A DNA stretch of 64,000 nt from Streptomyces sp. WZ-12 (GTDB taxonomy: Bacteria > Actinomycetota > Actinomycetes > Streptomycetales > Streptomycetaceae), in contig NZ_CP118574.1 in the NCBI RefSeq assembly GCF_028898845.1, positions 6,359,001-6,423,000 on the forward strand, read 5' to 3'. This document shows, one piece after another, positions 51,503 through 60,407 of the stretch (position 1 is its first letter; every line of letters begins with the position of its first letter). Position numbers and translations under genes: made by a program. The notes under the pieces were generated by a model, which saw only the letters and a list, made by a program, of their open reading frames with translations, searched no databases and was not told the DNA's origin.

Positions 51503-51988
51503 ATGGCCGAACACACCAGCTCGAACATCACGATCGAGGCGGCACCGGCCGAGGTGATGGGAGTGATCGCCGACTTCGACCGCTATCCGGAGTGGACCGG
51601 AGAGGTCAAGGAGGCCGAGATCCTCGCCAGCGACGACCGGGGCCGCGCGGAGAAGGTGCGCCTGGTGCTGGACGCCGGCGCCATCAAGGACGACCACACC
51701 CTCGCCTACACCTGGACCGGCGAGGACGAGGTGAGCTGGTCGCTGGTGAAGTCGCAGATGCTGCGCGTCCTGGACGGGTCCTACCGGCTCGCCGCGCTGG
51801 ACGGCGGCGCCCGCACCGAGGTCACCTACCAGCTCACCGTCGACGTCAAGATCCCGATGCTCGGGATGATCAAGCGCAAGGCCGAGAAGGTCATCATCGA
51901 CCGGGCGCTGGCCGGCCTGAAGAAGCGCGTGGAGGGCGACCCCGCGACGTCCGCCGCCGCCCCCGCCGACGAGGCCGAGAAGCACTGA
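51503..51988 (+). CDS. SRPBCC (START-like) lipid-binding protein
   Basis: 161 aa, ATG 51503 with GGAGGAG about 9 nt upstream. Polyketide cyclase/dehydrase-like helix-grip fold: opening SNITIEAAPAEVMGVIADFDRYPEW, core TWTGEDEVSWSLVKSQML, and a long C-terminal helix KAEKVIIDRALAGLKKRVE that closes the cavity. Such proteins bind a hydrophobic ligand. The next gene starts 3 nt after its stop, so it is likely co-transcribed with the ArsA-like ATPase. Confidence 0.9.
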   Translation: MAEHTSSNITIEAAPAEVMGVIADFDRYPEWTGEVKEAEILASDDRGRAEKVRLVLDAGAIKDDHTLAYTWTGEDEVSWSLVKSQMLRVLDGSYRLAALDGGARTEVTYQLTVDVKIPMLGMIKRKAEKVIIDRALAGLKKRVEGDPATSAAAPADEAEKH

Positions 51989-51990
51989 GC

Positions 51991-53199
51991 GTGCGGACCG
52001 TCCTCGTCACCGGCCCCGGCGGCGCGGGCCGCACCACGCTCGCCGCCGCGACCGCCCTGGCCGGTGCCCGCCGGGGCGCCCGGACCCTCCTGCTCACCAC
52101 CCAGGCGAGCGCCCCGGAGGTGGTCCTCGACGCCCGCCCGGGCACCGCCGAACCGACCGAGATAGCCGGGGCCCCCGGCCTCTACGCCCGCCGGATCGAC
52201 CCCGCGGACCGCTTCCGCCAGGAGTTCCTCGCCTTCCAGGAGCGCGCCGGCGCCGCCCTCGACCTGCTCGGCGCGGCCCCCCTCGACGAGGACGAACTGA
52301 CCGAACTCCCCGGCTCCGAGTCCTTCGCGCTGCTGCACGCGCTGCGCGCCGCGCACGCCTCGGGCGACTGGGAGCTGCTGGTCGTCGACGCGCCACCGGC
52401 CGCCGAAACGATCCGGCTGCTGGCCCTGCCCGCGCAGGTCCGCCGCTACCTCCGCCGCCTGCTGCCGCCCGAGCGCCAGGCCGCCCGCGCGCTGCGCCCG
52501 GTGCTCGCCCAGCTCGCCGGCGTCCCCATGCCGGCCCAGAAACTGTACGAGGCCGCCGAGCGCTGGGAGGACGAACTCGCCGCCGTCCAGCGGGTGGTGG
52601 ACGCCCCCGGCACCTCCGTGCGGCTGGTCACCGACGCCGGCCCGGTCGCCACCGCCACCCTGCGCGCGCTGCGCGTCGGGCTCGCGCTGCACGGCCGCCG
52701 CACCGACGGCGTCCTGGTCAACCGGCTGCTCCCGGTCGGCTCCGCCGACCCCTTCCTGGCCGGCCTCGCAGGCGGCCAACAGACCGCCCTCAAGGCGCTG
52801 CGCGAGGAGTTCCCCGACGTCCCGGTGCACGAGGTCCCGCACCTGGGCCGCGACCCGCAGGGCGTGGCGGAGCTCGGCGCGCTGCTGCCCGCGCCCGCCG
52901 AGCACGTCACGGAGCCGGCCGCCGCGCCCGCCGACCCCTGGACCGTCGAGGACCGGCTGGCCACGGACGGCATCCTCGTCTGGCGGGTACCGCTGCCCGG
53001 CGCCCGACGGGACGGCCTGGGCCTGGTGCGCCGCGGCGACGAGATCGTGGTGACCGTCGGCCGCTTCCGGCGGATCAGGACGCTGCCCTCGGCGCTGCGC
53101 CGCTGCACCGTCTCCGGCGCCGCGCTGCGCGACGGCGCCCTGGAGATCCGCTTCACCCCGGACCCGGGACTGTGGCCGCGGAGCGCGCCGAGCGACTGA
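51991..53199 (+). CDS. ArsA/Get3-like protein with altered P-loop
   Basis: 402 aa from GTG 51991. The N-terminal P-loop reads TGPGGAGRTTLAAATALAGA (residues 7-26); the deviant Walker A of Get3/ArsA is GKGGVGKTT, so both Lys are missing (Pro9 and Arg14 here). DAPPAAETIRLLALP resembles the switch region. The C-terminal 90 residues (residues 310-402, WRVPLPGARRDGL) are the HSP20-like ArsA domain that follows these ATPases in actinobacteria. It may bind nucleotide poorly or not at all. The SRPBCC gene ends 2 nt before it, so they are translated together. Confidence 0.85.
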   Translation: MRTVLVTGPGGAGRTTLAAATALAGARRGARTLLLTTQASAPEVVLDARPGTAEPTEIAGAPGLYARRIDPADRFRQEFLAFQERAGAALDLLGAAPLDEDELTELPGSESFALLHALRAAHASGDWELLVVDAPPAAETIRLLALPAQVRRYLRRLLPPERQAARALRPVLAQLAGVPMPAQKLYEAAERWEDELAAVQRVVDAPGTSVRLVTDAGPVATATLRALRVGLALHGRRTDGVLVNRLLPVGSADPFLAGLAGGQQTALKALREEFPDVPVHEVPHLGRDPQGVAELGALLPAPAEHVTEPAAAPADPWTVEDRLATDGILVWRVPLPGARRDGLGLVRRGDEIVVTVGRFRRIRTLPSALRRCTVSGAALRDGALEIRFTPDPGLWPRSAPSD

Positions 53200-53308
53200 A
53201 GTGGGCACCCCCGTTCGGGTAACGTCGTAAGCGGTCACCGCCCCGCGGTGCCCGCACCGCAGCGCACCGTCCCGGTCCGCACCGTCCGAGGAGCCCACGG
53301 AGCCCGCC

Positions 53309-53782
53309 ATGAGTGATGCCACCGAGCGTCCCGCCGACCACAGCGCCGCGCCGGACGCCGACGCCTGGGAGACGGCCTGCGCCGAGGACCTCGCCGCGGA
53401 GCAGGCCCGCCGCCGGGCCGCCTACGGCCCCCCGCCGGGCAGCGCCGCTGACGAGCTGCGCAAGCTGGCCGAGGCGGTCACCGACAAGCTGGCCGGCATC
53501 CAACTGCCCGGCGCGCTCGGCGGGATGGCCGCCAGTGGCGCGGTGGGCGGGCTGCTGCGACAGGCCAAGGCGGCCGTCGAGCCGGTCATCGAGCGCAACC
53601 CCGACGTCTTCGACCACCTCGCCGCGGCCGGCTCCGAACTCCTCGCCGCCTACCGCTCGGCGGTCGAGGGCAGCGAGCGTCGCTGGACCCGCGAGGCGCG
53701 CACCGACGAGGGCTCCGGGGGACGGTCCGACGATCCGCGCGACGACGGCCCGTCCGGCACCGAACGCATCGACCTCGACTGA
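53309..53782 (+). CDS. DUF5304-family protein
   Basis: 157 aa, ATG 53309. Acidic protein; mid-part PGSAADELRKLAEAVTDKLAGIQLP and GGLLRQAKAAVEPVIERNPDVFDHLAAAGSELLAAYRSAVEGSE (split here by positions 60-120) form amphipathic helices. The tail is disordered (GSGGRSDDPRDDGPSG). I recognise the family as DUF5304 without known function. It is placed between the ArsA-like gene and glkA on the same strand. Confidence 0.85.
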   Translation: MSDATERPADHSAAPDADAWETACAEDLAAEQARRRAAYGPPPGSAADELRKLAEAVTDKLAGIQLPGALGGMAASGAVGGLLRQAKAAVEPVIERNPDVFDHLAAAGSELLAAYRSAVEGSERRWTREARTDEGSGGRSDDPRDDGPSGTERIDLD

Positions 53783-53843
53783 CGCTCCCCCCGCCTCCGG
53801 TACCGTGGGTCACGGCGGGGTTCGAGCGAAAACTGAGGGACAC

Positions 53844-54785
53844 ATGGGACTCACCATCGGCGTTGACATCGGCGGCACGAAGATCGCGGCCGGCGTGGTC
53901 GACGAAGAGGGTTCGATCCTTGAGACGTGCAAGGTAGCGACCCCGCGAGCCACCGATGAGCTGACCGAGGCCATCGCCGACGCCGTCCGCACGGTCGGCG
54001 CCGGCCACCACGTCGAGGCCGTCGGCATCGGCGCCGCCGGCTACGTGGACGAGAAGCGGGCCACGGTCCTCTTCGCCCCGAACATCGACTGGCGCCACGA
54101 GCCGCTCAAGGACAAGGTCGAGCAGCGCGTCGGCCTCCCCGTGGTGGTCGAGAACGACGCCAACGCCGCGGCCTGGGGCGAGTACAAGTTCGGCGCCGGC
54201 AAGGGGCACAGCGACGTCATCTGCATCACCCTCGGCACCGGCCTGGGCGGCGGCATCATCATCGGCAACAAGCTGCGCCGCGGCCGCTTCGGCGTCGCCG
54301 CGGAGTTCGGCCACATCCGGGTCGTCCCGGACGGCCTGCTGTGCGGCTGCGGCAGCCAGGGCTGCTGGGAGCAGTACGCCTCCGGCCGCGCCCTGCTGCG
54401 CTACGCCCGACAGCGCGCCTTCGCCACCCCGGAGAGCGCCGCGGCGCTGCTCGCGCTCGGCGACGGCACCCCCGAGGGCATCCAGGGCAAGCACATCAGC
54501 GAGGCCGCCCGGCACGGCGACCCGGTCGCCATCGACTCGTTCCGCGAGCTGGCCCGTTGGGCCGGCGCCGGCCTCGCCGACCTGGCCTCGCTCTTCGACC
54601 CGTCGGCGTTCATCGTCGGCGGCGGGGTCTCGGACGAGGGCGAACTGGTCCTGGACCCGATCCGCAAGTCCTTCAGGCGCTGGCTGGTCGGCAGCCAATG
54701 GCGGCCGCACGCCCAGGTGCTCGCCGCCCAACTCGGCGGCAAGGCCGGGCTGGTGGGCGCGGCCGACCTGGCGCGCCAGGGCTGA
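53844..54785 (+). CDS. glkA: ROK-family glucokinase
   Basis: 313 aa, ATG 53844 with GAGGGA 5-6 nt upstream and TACCGT as a possible -10 at about 53801. ATP site VDIGGTKIAAGVVD, catalytic Asp105 in ENDANAAAWGEY, and the ROK zinc site: His157 plus CGCGSQGCWE (Cys167, 169, 174). Phosphorylates glucose, and the Streptomyces enzyme is known to be central to glucose repression. It is followed closely by an EEP-family gene. Confidence 0.97.
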   Translation: MGLTIGVDIGGTKIAAGVVDEEGSILETCKVATPRATDELTEAIADAVRTVGAGHHVEAVGIGAAGYVDEKRATVLFAPNIDWRHEPLKDKVEQRVGLPVVVENDANAAAWGEYKFGAGKGHSDVICITLGTGLGGGIIIGNKLRRGRFGVAAEFGHIRVVPDGLLCGCGSQGCWEQYASGRALLRYARQRAFATPESAAALLALGDGTPEGIQGKHISEAARHGDPVAIDSFRELARWAGAGLADLASLFDPSAFIVGGGVSDEGELVLDPIRKSFRRWLVGSQWRPHAQVLAAQLGGKAGLVGAADLARQG

Positions 54786-54790
54786 CGCGG

Positions 54791-55663
54791 ATGGGCGGCG
54801 AGCGCTCCGGACGGCCCGCGTCCGGCCCGGCGGGGCCCGGCCCCGACACCGCAACGGCCGTGCCCACGACCGGACTTGCGGCCTCCGCCGCCGAGGCGTG
54901 CGCTGCTTTTGAGGTCGGGGGACAGCGCCGAGGCGGGGCGGAGCGGAGCGGCTCCGGGGTCGTTCGGGTGCTTAGCTACAACATCCGCTCGATGCGCGAC
55001 GACACGGCGGCGCTGGCCCGGGTCATCCGGGCCTGCGCCCCCGACGTCGTCCTCGTCCAGGAGGCGCCGCGGTTCTTCCGCTGGCGCAAGGCCGCCGAAC
55101 GGCTGGCCCGGTCCGCCGGCCTGGTCTACGTCACCGGCGGCGCGACGACCGCCGGCCCGATGGTGCTGGCCACCCTCCGCGCCCATGTCGAGCGCACCGA
55201 GGACGTGCTGCTGCCCCGCACCCCCGGGCTGCACCAGCGGGGCCTGGCCACCGCGGTGCTCCGCTTCGGCGGGGCCCGGCTCGGCGTCGTGAGCTGCCAT
55301 CTGAGCCTGTCCGCGCGGGAGCGGTACGCGCAGGCCGGGCTGCTGTTGGAGCGCGTCGCCGGGCTGGGGGTGCGGCACGCGGTGGTCGGCGGGGACCTCA
55401 ACGACCGCCCGGACGGCCGGAGTTTCCGGCGGATCGCGGCGGAGCTCCGGGACGGCTGGGCGGCGGCGCCGTGCGGCGGCGAGTTCACCTCCGGCGCGCA
55501 CGAGCCCCGGCAGCGGATCGACGCGGTGTTCGCCACCGGGGGCGTCGAGGTGCTCGGGTGCGGGGTGCCGCGGGAACTGCCCGGCCTGCGCCCGGCGGAC
55601 CTGCGGGCGGCCTCGGACCACCTGCCGGTGCTGGCCGCCCTGCGGGTGCCGGCCGACGGCTGA
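54791..55663 (+). CDS. endonuclease/exonuclease/phosphatase-family protein
   Basis: 290 aa from ATG 54791, 5 nt after the glkA stop. The domain begins near residue 60: RVLSYNIRSMRDD (metal Asn), VVLVQEAPRFFRW (Glu), SCHLSLS (His), GGDLNDRPDG (Asp and Asn) and a final SDHLPVLAAL (catalytic His). The first 58 residues have no match and are made of GC-rich repeats (GGAERSGSG); GTG 54968 would give a shorter protein beginning LSYNIRSM. No signal peptide. Could be DNase, phosphodiesterase or lipid phosphatase. Confidence 0.85.
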   Translation: MGGERSGRPASGPAGPGPDTATAVPTTGLAASAAEACAAFEVGGQRRGGAERSGSGVVRVLSYNIRSMRDDTAALARVIRACAPDVVLVQEAPRFFRWRKAAERLARSAGLVYVTGGATTAGPMVLATLRAHVERTEDVLLPRTPGLHQRGLATAVLRFGGARLGVVSCHLSLSARERYAQAGLLLERVAGLGVRHAVVGGDLNDRPDGRSFRRIAAELRDGWAAAPCGGEFTSGAHEPRQRIDAVFATGGVEVLGCGVPRELPGLRPADLRAASDHLPVLAALRVPADG

Positions 55664-55717
55664 CCGGCCGCCCCGCGGCAACAGCCGGCTCAGACCCCCG
55701 CGTTCAGGCGCCCGCGC

Positions 55718-56326
55718 TCAGACCACCGCGCCGCCGCCCGGCAGGTCGTCGTCCTCGTCGTGGTCGTTGTTCATCCGGGCGAAGAGGGTGACCAGGCCGC
55801 CCAGGAAGCCGCCGACGCCCAGGACGACGATCCACCAGGTGAGCGGCTGCTGGAGGACGACCATGGCGACCAACAGCAGCGGGCCGCCGAGCGCCGCGAT
55901 CCAGGCGAACTTGGTGGTGGTGTCGGCCTGCGGCAGCGGCGGCGGCTCGGGCGGCGTGAAGTGGCCCTCGTCGTCCTCGTGGGAGTCGTCGTCGGAGGGC
56001 TCGCGGGCCGACCAGTCGCGCGGGCCCACGCCGGGGGCGAAGACCACGAAGCTGCCGGGGCGGGACGGGGGGACGTCGCCGGGGGCGTCCGGGGCCGGGG
56101 CGCCCGCGCCGGGCCGGTCGTCGTCAGCGGGGCGCGGCGCGGGGGAGTCCGGGGCGGCGGCTGCGCCCTCGGCCGGCGCGGTGCCCTCCGGCCGCTCGTC
56201 GCCGGTCGCTTCGTCGGCGTCCGGGCCCGGGAACTCCGGGCGCTCGCCGTAGCCCGCCACGATCTCCGCCCAGGCGGCGTCCTCGTCGAGCGGGTCGCGG
56301 GGGTCGCGGGGACTACGCTCCGCCAC
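55718..56326 (-). CDS. acidic membrane-anchored protein, unknown
   Basis: 202 aa from GTG 56326 (VAERSPRDPRDPLDED), overlapping the esterase stop by 14 bp. The first 140 residues are disordered, acidic and Pro-rich with one conserved-looking block SFVVFAPGVGPRDWSAREPSDDD. Two hydrophobic helices follow (FAWIAALGGPLLLVAMVVL and WWIVVLGVGGFLGGLVTLF) and a short acidic tail. I do not recognise a domain. Topology suggests a cytoplasmic tail on a membrane hairpin. Coupling to the esterase is by overlap only. Confidence 0.8.
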   Translation of the reverse strand: MAERSPRDPRDPLDEDAAWAEIVAGYGERPEFPGPDADEATGDERPEGTAPAEGAAAAPDSPAPRPADDDRPGAGAPAPDAPGDVPPSRPGSFVVFAPGVGPRDWSAREPSDDDSHEDDEGHFTPPEPPPLPQADTTTKFAWIAALGGPLLLVAMVVLQQPLTWWIVVLGVGGFLGGLVTLFARMNNDHDEDDDLPGGGAVV

Positions 56327-57110
56327 TGGCCGCCGTCCCTTCCTGGACCGCGTCCGGCCGGGCCTCGGGGGCGAGCCGGGTGATGAAGTCATGGGTGTCC
56401 GCGAAGATCCGCTCCGCGTCGTGGTCGAGGGTGGCGACGTGGTAGCTGCGCTCCAGCCGGGTGTGCCGGACGTCGGTGGACGAGACCCGGCTGAGGATGC
56501 GGTCGGAGTCGGTGGGCCGGACGACGTGGTCCTGCGGGCTGGTCATCACCAGCAACGGCTGGGTGACGCGCGGGAGTTCGTCGTCGACCAGCCGGAAGAA
56601 CGCCCGTAGCGAGTGCGCGGCGTGCAGTGGCACCCGGTCGTAACCGACCTCGGTCGCACCGGGCTTGGCGATGTCGCTGGCGATGCCCTTCGTGGACCGG
56701 ACGACGTGCCGCAGCGCCGGCAGCAGCGGCGCCGCCCGCTCGTGGACCTTGTTGCCCGGATTGACCAGTGCCACCCCGCTGATGGTGTCGCCGTGCCGGG
56801 CGGCCAGCCGCAGCGCCAGTGCGCCGCCCATCGACAGGCCGCAGACGAAGACCGTGCCGCAGCGCTCGGTCAGCGCGCGCAGCTCCCGGTCGACCTCGGC
56901 GTACCAGTCCTGCCAGGTGGTGAGCTGCATGTCCTGCCACCGGGTGCCGTGGCCGGGCAGCAGCGGGACGGTGACGCTCAGACCCCGCTCGGCGAGGTAC
57001 TCGGCCCAGGGGCGGACGGACTGGGGGGAGCCGGTGAAGCCGTGGCAGACGAGGACGCCGACGTCTCCGCCGTCACGGCGGAACGGCTCGGCTCCGGGGA
57101 GGAGCGGCAC
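56313..57110 (-). CDS. alpha/beta hydrolase (carboxylesterase/lipase-like)
   Basis: 265 aa from GTG 57110. HGFTGSP oxyanion motif, nucleophile Ser in VCGLSMGGALALRL, catalytic Asp in TSPQDHVVRP and His in RSYHVATLDHD, the order of monoglyceride-lipase-like esterases. Cytoplasmic, no signal. Divergent from the acyltransferase gene, hence a lipid or acyl-ester link is possible. Confidence 0.93.
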   Translation of the reverse strand: MPLLPGAEPFRRDGGDVGVLVCHGFTGSPQSVRPWAEYLAERGLSVTVPLLPGHGTRWQDMQLTTWQDWYAEVDRELRALTERCGTVFVCGLSMGGALALRLAARHGDTISGVALVNPGNKVHERAAPLLPALRHVVRSTKGIASDIAKPGATEVGYDRVPLHAAHSLRAFFRLVDDELPRVTQPLLVMTSPQDHVVRPTDSDRILSRVSSTDVRHTRLERSYHVATLDHDAERIFADTHDFITRLAPEARPDAVQEGTAASGGA

Positions 57111-57357
57111 CGGAGGACTCCGATCGATGAAGGGGCTGGCGGGTTACTTCAGGGTACGCAAAGTAACCGCGGCGGGGTAGGGCCGTGGACGGTGGGAGCG
57201 GTGGGCTGAGGAGCGCGGTGCGCCGGGCGCGCGCCGTCCCGGGCGGGACCCGCGCGCGGCCCGCCGGCGGGCGTGCGCGCGGCCCGATGGCCCGCCGCGG
57301 CCTCCGGTGCGCCGCGCGGGGGTTAAGGTCAGTGCGTCAGACACAGGAGGCAGTCGG

Positions 57358-58074
57358 TTGATCTACGGCGCAATGAAGTTTTCCATCGGCGGTTCGCTGC
57401 GGCTCGCGTTCCGCCCCTGGGTGGAAGGCATCGAGAACGTGCCCGCCGAGGGTGCGGCGATCCTCGCGAGCAACCACTTGTCCTTCTCGGACTCGTTCTT
57501 CCTGCCCGCGGTGCTCGACCGCAAGGTGACCTTCATCGCGAAGGCGGAGTACTTCACCTCCCCAGGGGTGAAGGGCAAGTTGACGGCCGCGTTCTTCAAG
57601 GGCGTGGGGCAGCTCCCGGTGGACCGCTCGGGCGCCCGCGGCGCGGGCGAGGCGGCGATCAAGAGCGGCATTGAGGTGCTGGAGCGCGGGGAGCTCTTCG
57701 GCATCTACCCCGAGGGGACCCGCTCCCCGGACGGCCGGCTCTACCGCGGCAAGCCCGGCGGCCTGGCGCGGGTGGCGCTGGCCACGGGGGCACCGGTCAT
57801 CCCGGTGGCGATGATCGACACCGAGAAGGTGCAGCCGCCGGGCAAGGTGCTGCCGAAGATGGTCCGGCCCGGCATCCGCATCGGCAAGCCGCTGGACTTC
57901 AGCCGCTACCAGGGCATGGAGAACGACCGGTACATCCTGCGCTCGATCACCGACGAGGTGATGTACGAGATCATGAAGCTCTCCGGCCAGGAGTACGTCG
58001 ACATCTACGCGACCGCCGCCAAGCGGCAGATCGCCGAGGCGGCCAAGGCCGCGGAGGCGCAGAAGAAGGCGTAG
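57358..58074 (+). CDS. 1-acylglycerol-3-phosphate acyltransferase
   Basis: 238 aa from TTG 57358 (LIYGAMKFSIGG), with AGGAGG about 8 nt upstream. PlsC family: block I SNHLSFSDSFFLP (NHx4D), block II KGVGQLPVDRSG, block III IYPEGTRSPDGRLYRGK, and block IV GAPVIPVAMI. Makes phosphatidic acid from lysophosphatidic acid. The C-terminus is Lys/Ala-rich. Located before the MacS-like kinase gene. Confidence 0.93.
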   Translation: MIYGAMKFSIGGSLRLAFRPWVEGIENVPAEGAAILASNHLSFSDSFFLPAVLDRKVTFIAKAEYFTSPGVKGKLTAAFFKGVGQLPVDRSGARGAGEAAIKSGIEVLERGELFGIYPEGTRSPDGRLYRGKPGGLARVALATGAPVIPVAMIDTEKVQPPGKVLPKMVRPGIRIGKPLDFSRYQGMENDRYILRSITDEVMYEIMKLSGQEYVDIYATAAKRQIAEAAKAAEAQKKA

Positions 58075-58138
58075 CGCACGGGGCGGCGCCGGGCCGGTGG
58101 GGGCCGTTCGCCGCGGCGGACGGAAGGACGAGTCGAGA

Positions 58139-58160
58139 CCGGGGGCGGCGCGGCCCCCGG
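58139..58160 (+). terminator. hairpin before the histidine kinase gene
   Basis: CCGGGGGC at 58139-58146 pairs with GCCCCCGG at 58153-58160, loop GGCGCG, 18 nt before the kinase ATG. It may end the acyltransferase transcript or act as a leader hairpin. Confidence 0.5.
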
Positions 58161-58178
58161 TGAGGGGTGGGGGCCCGC

Positions 58179-59480
58179 ATGACGGATGCCGACATACAGG
58201 ACGCCCGGACCGCGGGCGGTGACGCATCGGGCGCGGCCGACGGGGGCCGCCAGAAGGCGCTGCGGATGTCCGTCGAGCTGCCGCTGTGGCGGGCGCTGAC
58301 CGGCTACCGGATCCTGACCCTGGTCTACGCGCTGTGCCTGTGCACCGTGGCCTACCCGCACTACGCGCACCCGTTGGGCGCCGCCGCGTACATGGCCGTG
58401 CTCACCCTCTGGACCGGGCTGACCTGGCGCCGGACGACCTCCGCCGAGCGCTGCACCCGCCGGTTCCTCGTCGTCGACCTCGGCTTCGCGGTCGGCGGCA
58501 TCCTGCTCACCGCGGTCATCGACACCCAGGCCCGCATCATGGACGGCAGCCCGACTCTCCCGTCCATCTGGACGGCGGGCGCCGTGTTGGGCTTCGCCAT
58601 CAAGGGCGGTTGGCGGTGGGCGGCGGTGGCCTCCACCATCGTGGCCGCGGCCAACCTCGTCGAGCGCCAGGAGCTGGCCCGGGACACCGTCCACAACGTG
58701 GTCCTGGTGTGGGTGGCCAGCGTCGCCATCGGCTACGTCGTCGAGGTGGCGCGGGCCAGTGAGCGCACCCTGGCGCGCGCTCTCCAGATCGAGGCGGCCA
58801 CCCGCGAGCGGGAGCGGCTGGCCCGCGACATCCACGACAGCGTGCTCCAGGTGCTCGCCATGGTGCAGCGGCGCGGCACCGCGATCGGCGGCGAGGCGGC
58901 CGAACTGGGGCGGATGGCGGGCGAACAGGAGGTGGCGCTGCGCACGTTGGTGGCCGGCGGACTGGTGCCCCGGCAACGGGTGGCGGTGGCGCCGGCGGAC
59001 ACCACGGCGGTCGGCGCGGCGGCCCGCGGCCCGGCGCCGGCCGGCCGCGGCGGTCCCTGCGACCTGATGGCGCTGCTCGCCCCGTATGCCGGGGCCGGGG
59101 TGACGCTGTCCGGCCCCGGCGGCCCGGTCGCGCTGCCGGCCGCCGCCGCGGGGGAGTTGACCGCTGCTGTCGGTGCCGCGTTGGACAATGTCCGGGTGCA
59201 CGTGGGGGCCGAGGCCCGCGCGTGGATCCTGGTGGAGGACGAGCCGGACGCGGTGGTCGTGACGGTGCGCGACGAGGGCCCCGGCATCCCCGAGGGCCGG
59301 CTCGCCGCGGCCGAGCGCGAGGGCCGCCTCGGCGCGGCGCTCTCGATCCGCGGCCGGCTGCGGGAGTTGGGCGGCGGCGCCGAGTGGCTCTCGGTCCCCG
59401 GCCAGGGCACGGAAGTGGAGTTGAAGGTTCCCAAGGGCGCCGCGCCCAGGGACGGACGACGGGGGAGGACCGGCGCGTGA
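58179..59480 (+). CDS. macS: sensor histidine kinase, MacS-like
   Basis: 433 aa, ATG 58179 behind GAGGGG. Five membrane helices (40-190) with little outside loop. HisKA_3 domain ERLARDIHDSVLQVLAMVQ, and an atypical HATPase with N-box GAALDNVRVHVG and G1 VRDEGPGIPEG. Gene order and neighbours (acyltransferase, then response regulator, then pfkA) match S. coelicolor MacS/MacR (SCO2121/SCO2120 as I recall), a pair controlling sporulation and actinorhodin. Symbol given on synteny. Confidence 0.9.
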   Translation: MTDADIQDARTAGGDASGAADGGRQKALRMSVELPLWRALTGYRILTLVYALCLCTVAYPHYAHPLGAAAYMAVLTLWTGLTWRRTTSAERCTRRFLVVDLGFAVGGILLTAVIDTQARIMDGSPTLPSIWTAGAVLGFAIKGGWRWAAVASTIVAAANLVERQELARDTVHNVVLVWVASVAIGYVVEVARASERTLARALQIEAATRERERLARDIHDSVLQVLAMVQRRGTAIGGEAAELGRMAGEQEVALRTLVAGGLVPRQRVAVAPADTTAVGAAARGPAPAGRGGPCDLMALLAPYAGAGVTLSGPGGPVALPAAAAGELTAAVGAALDNVRVHVGAEARAWILVEDEPDAVVVTVRDEGPGIPEGRLAAAEREGRLGAALSIRGRLRELGGGAEWLSVPGQGTEVELKVPKGAAPRDGRRGRTGA

Positions 59481-59546
59481 ACGAGCGCGGTGGGCGCCGC
59501 CCCTCGTCGGTGCGTGCCGGGCGGGGCGGGCGAAGCGAGGCGGGGC

Positions 59547-60218
59547 ATGAGTGACGGGACGGGCCTGCGGGTCATGGTGGTCGACGACCACCCGATGTGG
59601 CGGGACGCGGTCGCCCGGGATCTGGCGGAGGCCGGGTTCGAGGTGGTGGCGACGGCCGGTGACGGGCCGCAGGCGGTGCGCCGGGCCCAGGCGGCGGCGC
59701 CCGACGTGCTGGTCCTGGACCTCAATCTGCCGGGGCTGCCCGGCGTCCAGGTGTGCAAGCAACTGGTCGGCGCCGACCCGTCGTTGCGGGTACTGGTGCT
59801 CTCCGCCAGCGGCGAGCACGCCGACGTCCTGGAGGCGGTGAAGTCCGGCGCCACCGGCTATCTGCTGAAGTCCGCCAGCACCGAGGAACTGCTCGACGCG
59901 GTCACCCGCACCGCCGCCGGCGATCCCGTCTTCACTCCCGGCCTGGCCGGCCTGGTCCTCGGCGAGTACCGCCGGTTGGCGACCGAGCCGACCCCGGCGG
60001 CCGCCGACGAACCGGACGCCCCCCGGCTGACCGAGCGCGAGACCGAGGTGCTGCGCCTGGTCGCCAAGGGGCTCTCGTACAAGCAGATCGCCGAGCGGCT
60101 GGTCATCTCGCACCGCACGGTGCAGAACCACGTCCAGAACACCCTCGGCAAGCTCCAACTCCACAACCGCGTCGAGCTGGTGCGCTACGCCATCGAGCGC
60201 GGCCTGGACGGCGTCTGA
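59547..60218 (+). CDS. macR: LuxR-type response regulator, MacR-like
   Basis: 223 aa, ATG 59547, with GAGGCGGGG about 5-6 nt upstream. Receiver: DDHPMWR, acceptor Asp in DVLVLDLNLPG, Lys in GYLLKSAST. LuxR output: LTERETEVLRLVAKGLSYKQ and ISHRTVQNHVQNTLGKL. It follows the kinase by 66 bp. I looked for the published MacR box TGAGTACnnGTACTCA from memory and found only one half-site in the window (near 1530), so direct targets are not evident here. Confidence 0.92.
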   Translation: MSDGTGLRVMVVDDHPMWRDAVARDLAEAGFEVVATAGDGPQAVRRAQAAAPDVLVLDLNLPGLPGVQVCKQLVGADPSLRVLVLSASGEHADVLEAVKSGATGYLLKSASTEELLDAVTRTAAGDPVFTPGLAGLVLGEYRRLATEPTPAAADEPDAPRLTERETEVLRLVAKGLSYKQIAERLVISHRTVQNHVQNTLGKLQLHNRVELVRYAIERGLDGV

Positions 60219-60324
60219 CCCGGGGGCGGCGCCCGCCCGTGCCCCGCCCCTTGCGCTCGTACGGGTGAAGAGCGGGCGCCAACTCCCTTGGCGTGGAGGG
60301 GAATCGGCGCACACCCCATCCCTG

Positions 60325-60340
60325 GGTGACCCAGATCACC
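60325..60340. promoter_or_regulatory. Crp-like palindrome upstream of pfkA
   Basis: GGTGA-CCCAGA-TCACC is a perfect dyad and resembles Crp-type operators (GTGA-N6-TCAC). It stands 68 nt before the pfkA start, near TTAGCG and TTACGT stretches that may be the promoter. Confidence 0.45.
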
Positions 60341-60407
60341 ATTAGCGTGACGGTCGTTACGTTCACGGACGGCCGTACGCGGCCACGGACGGGATGAAGG
60401 TGAAGCG

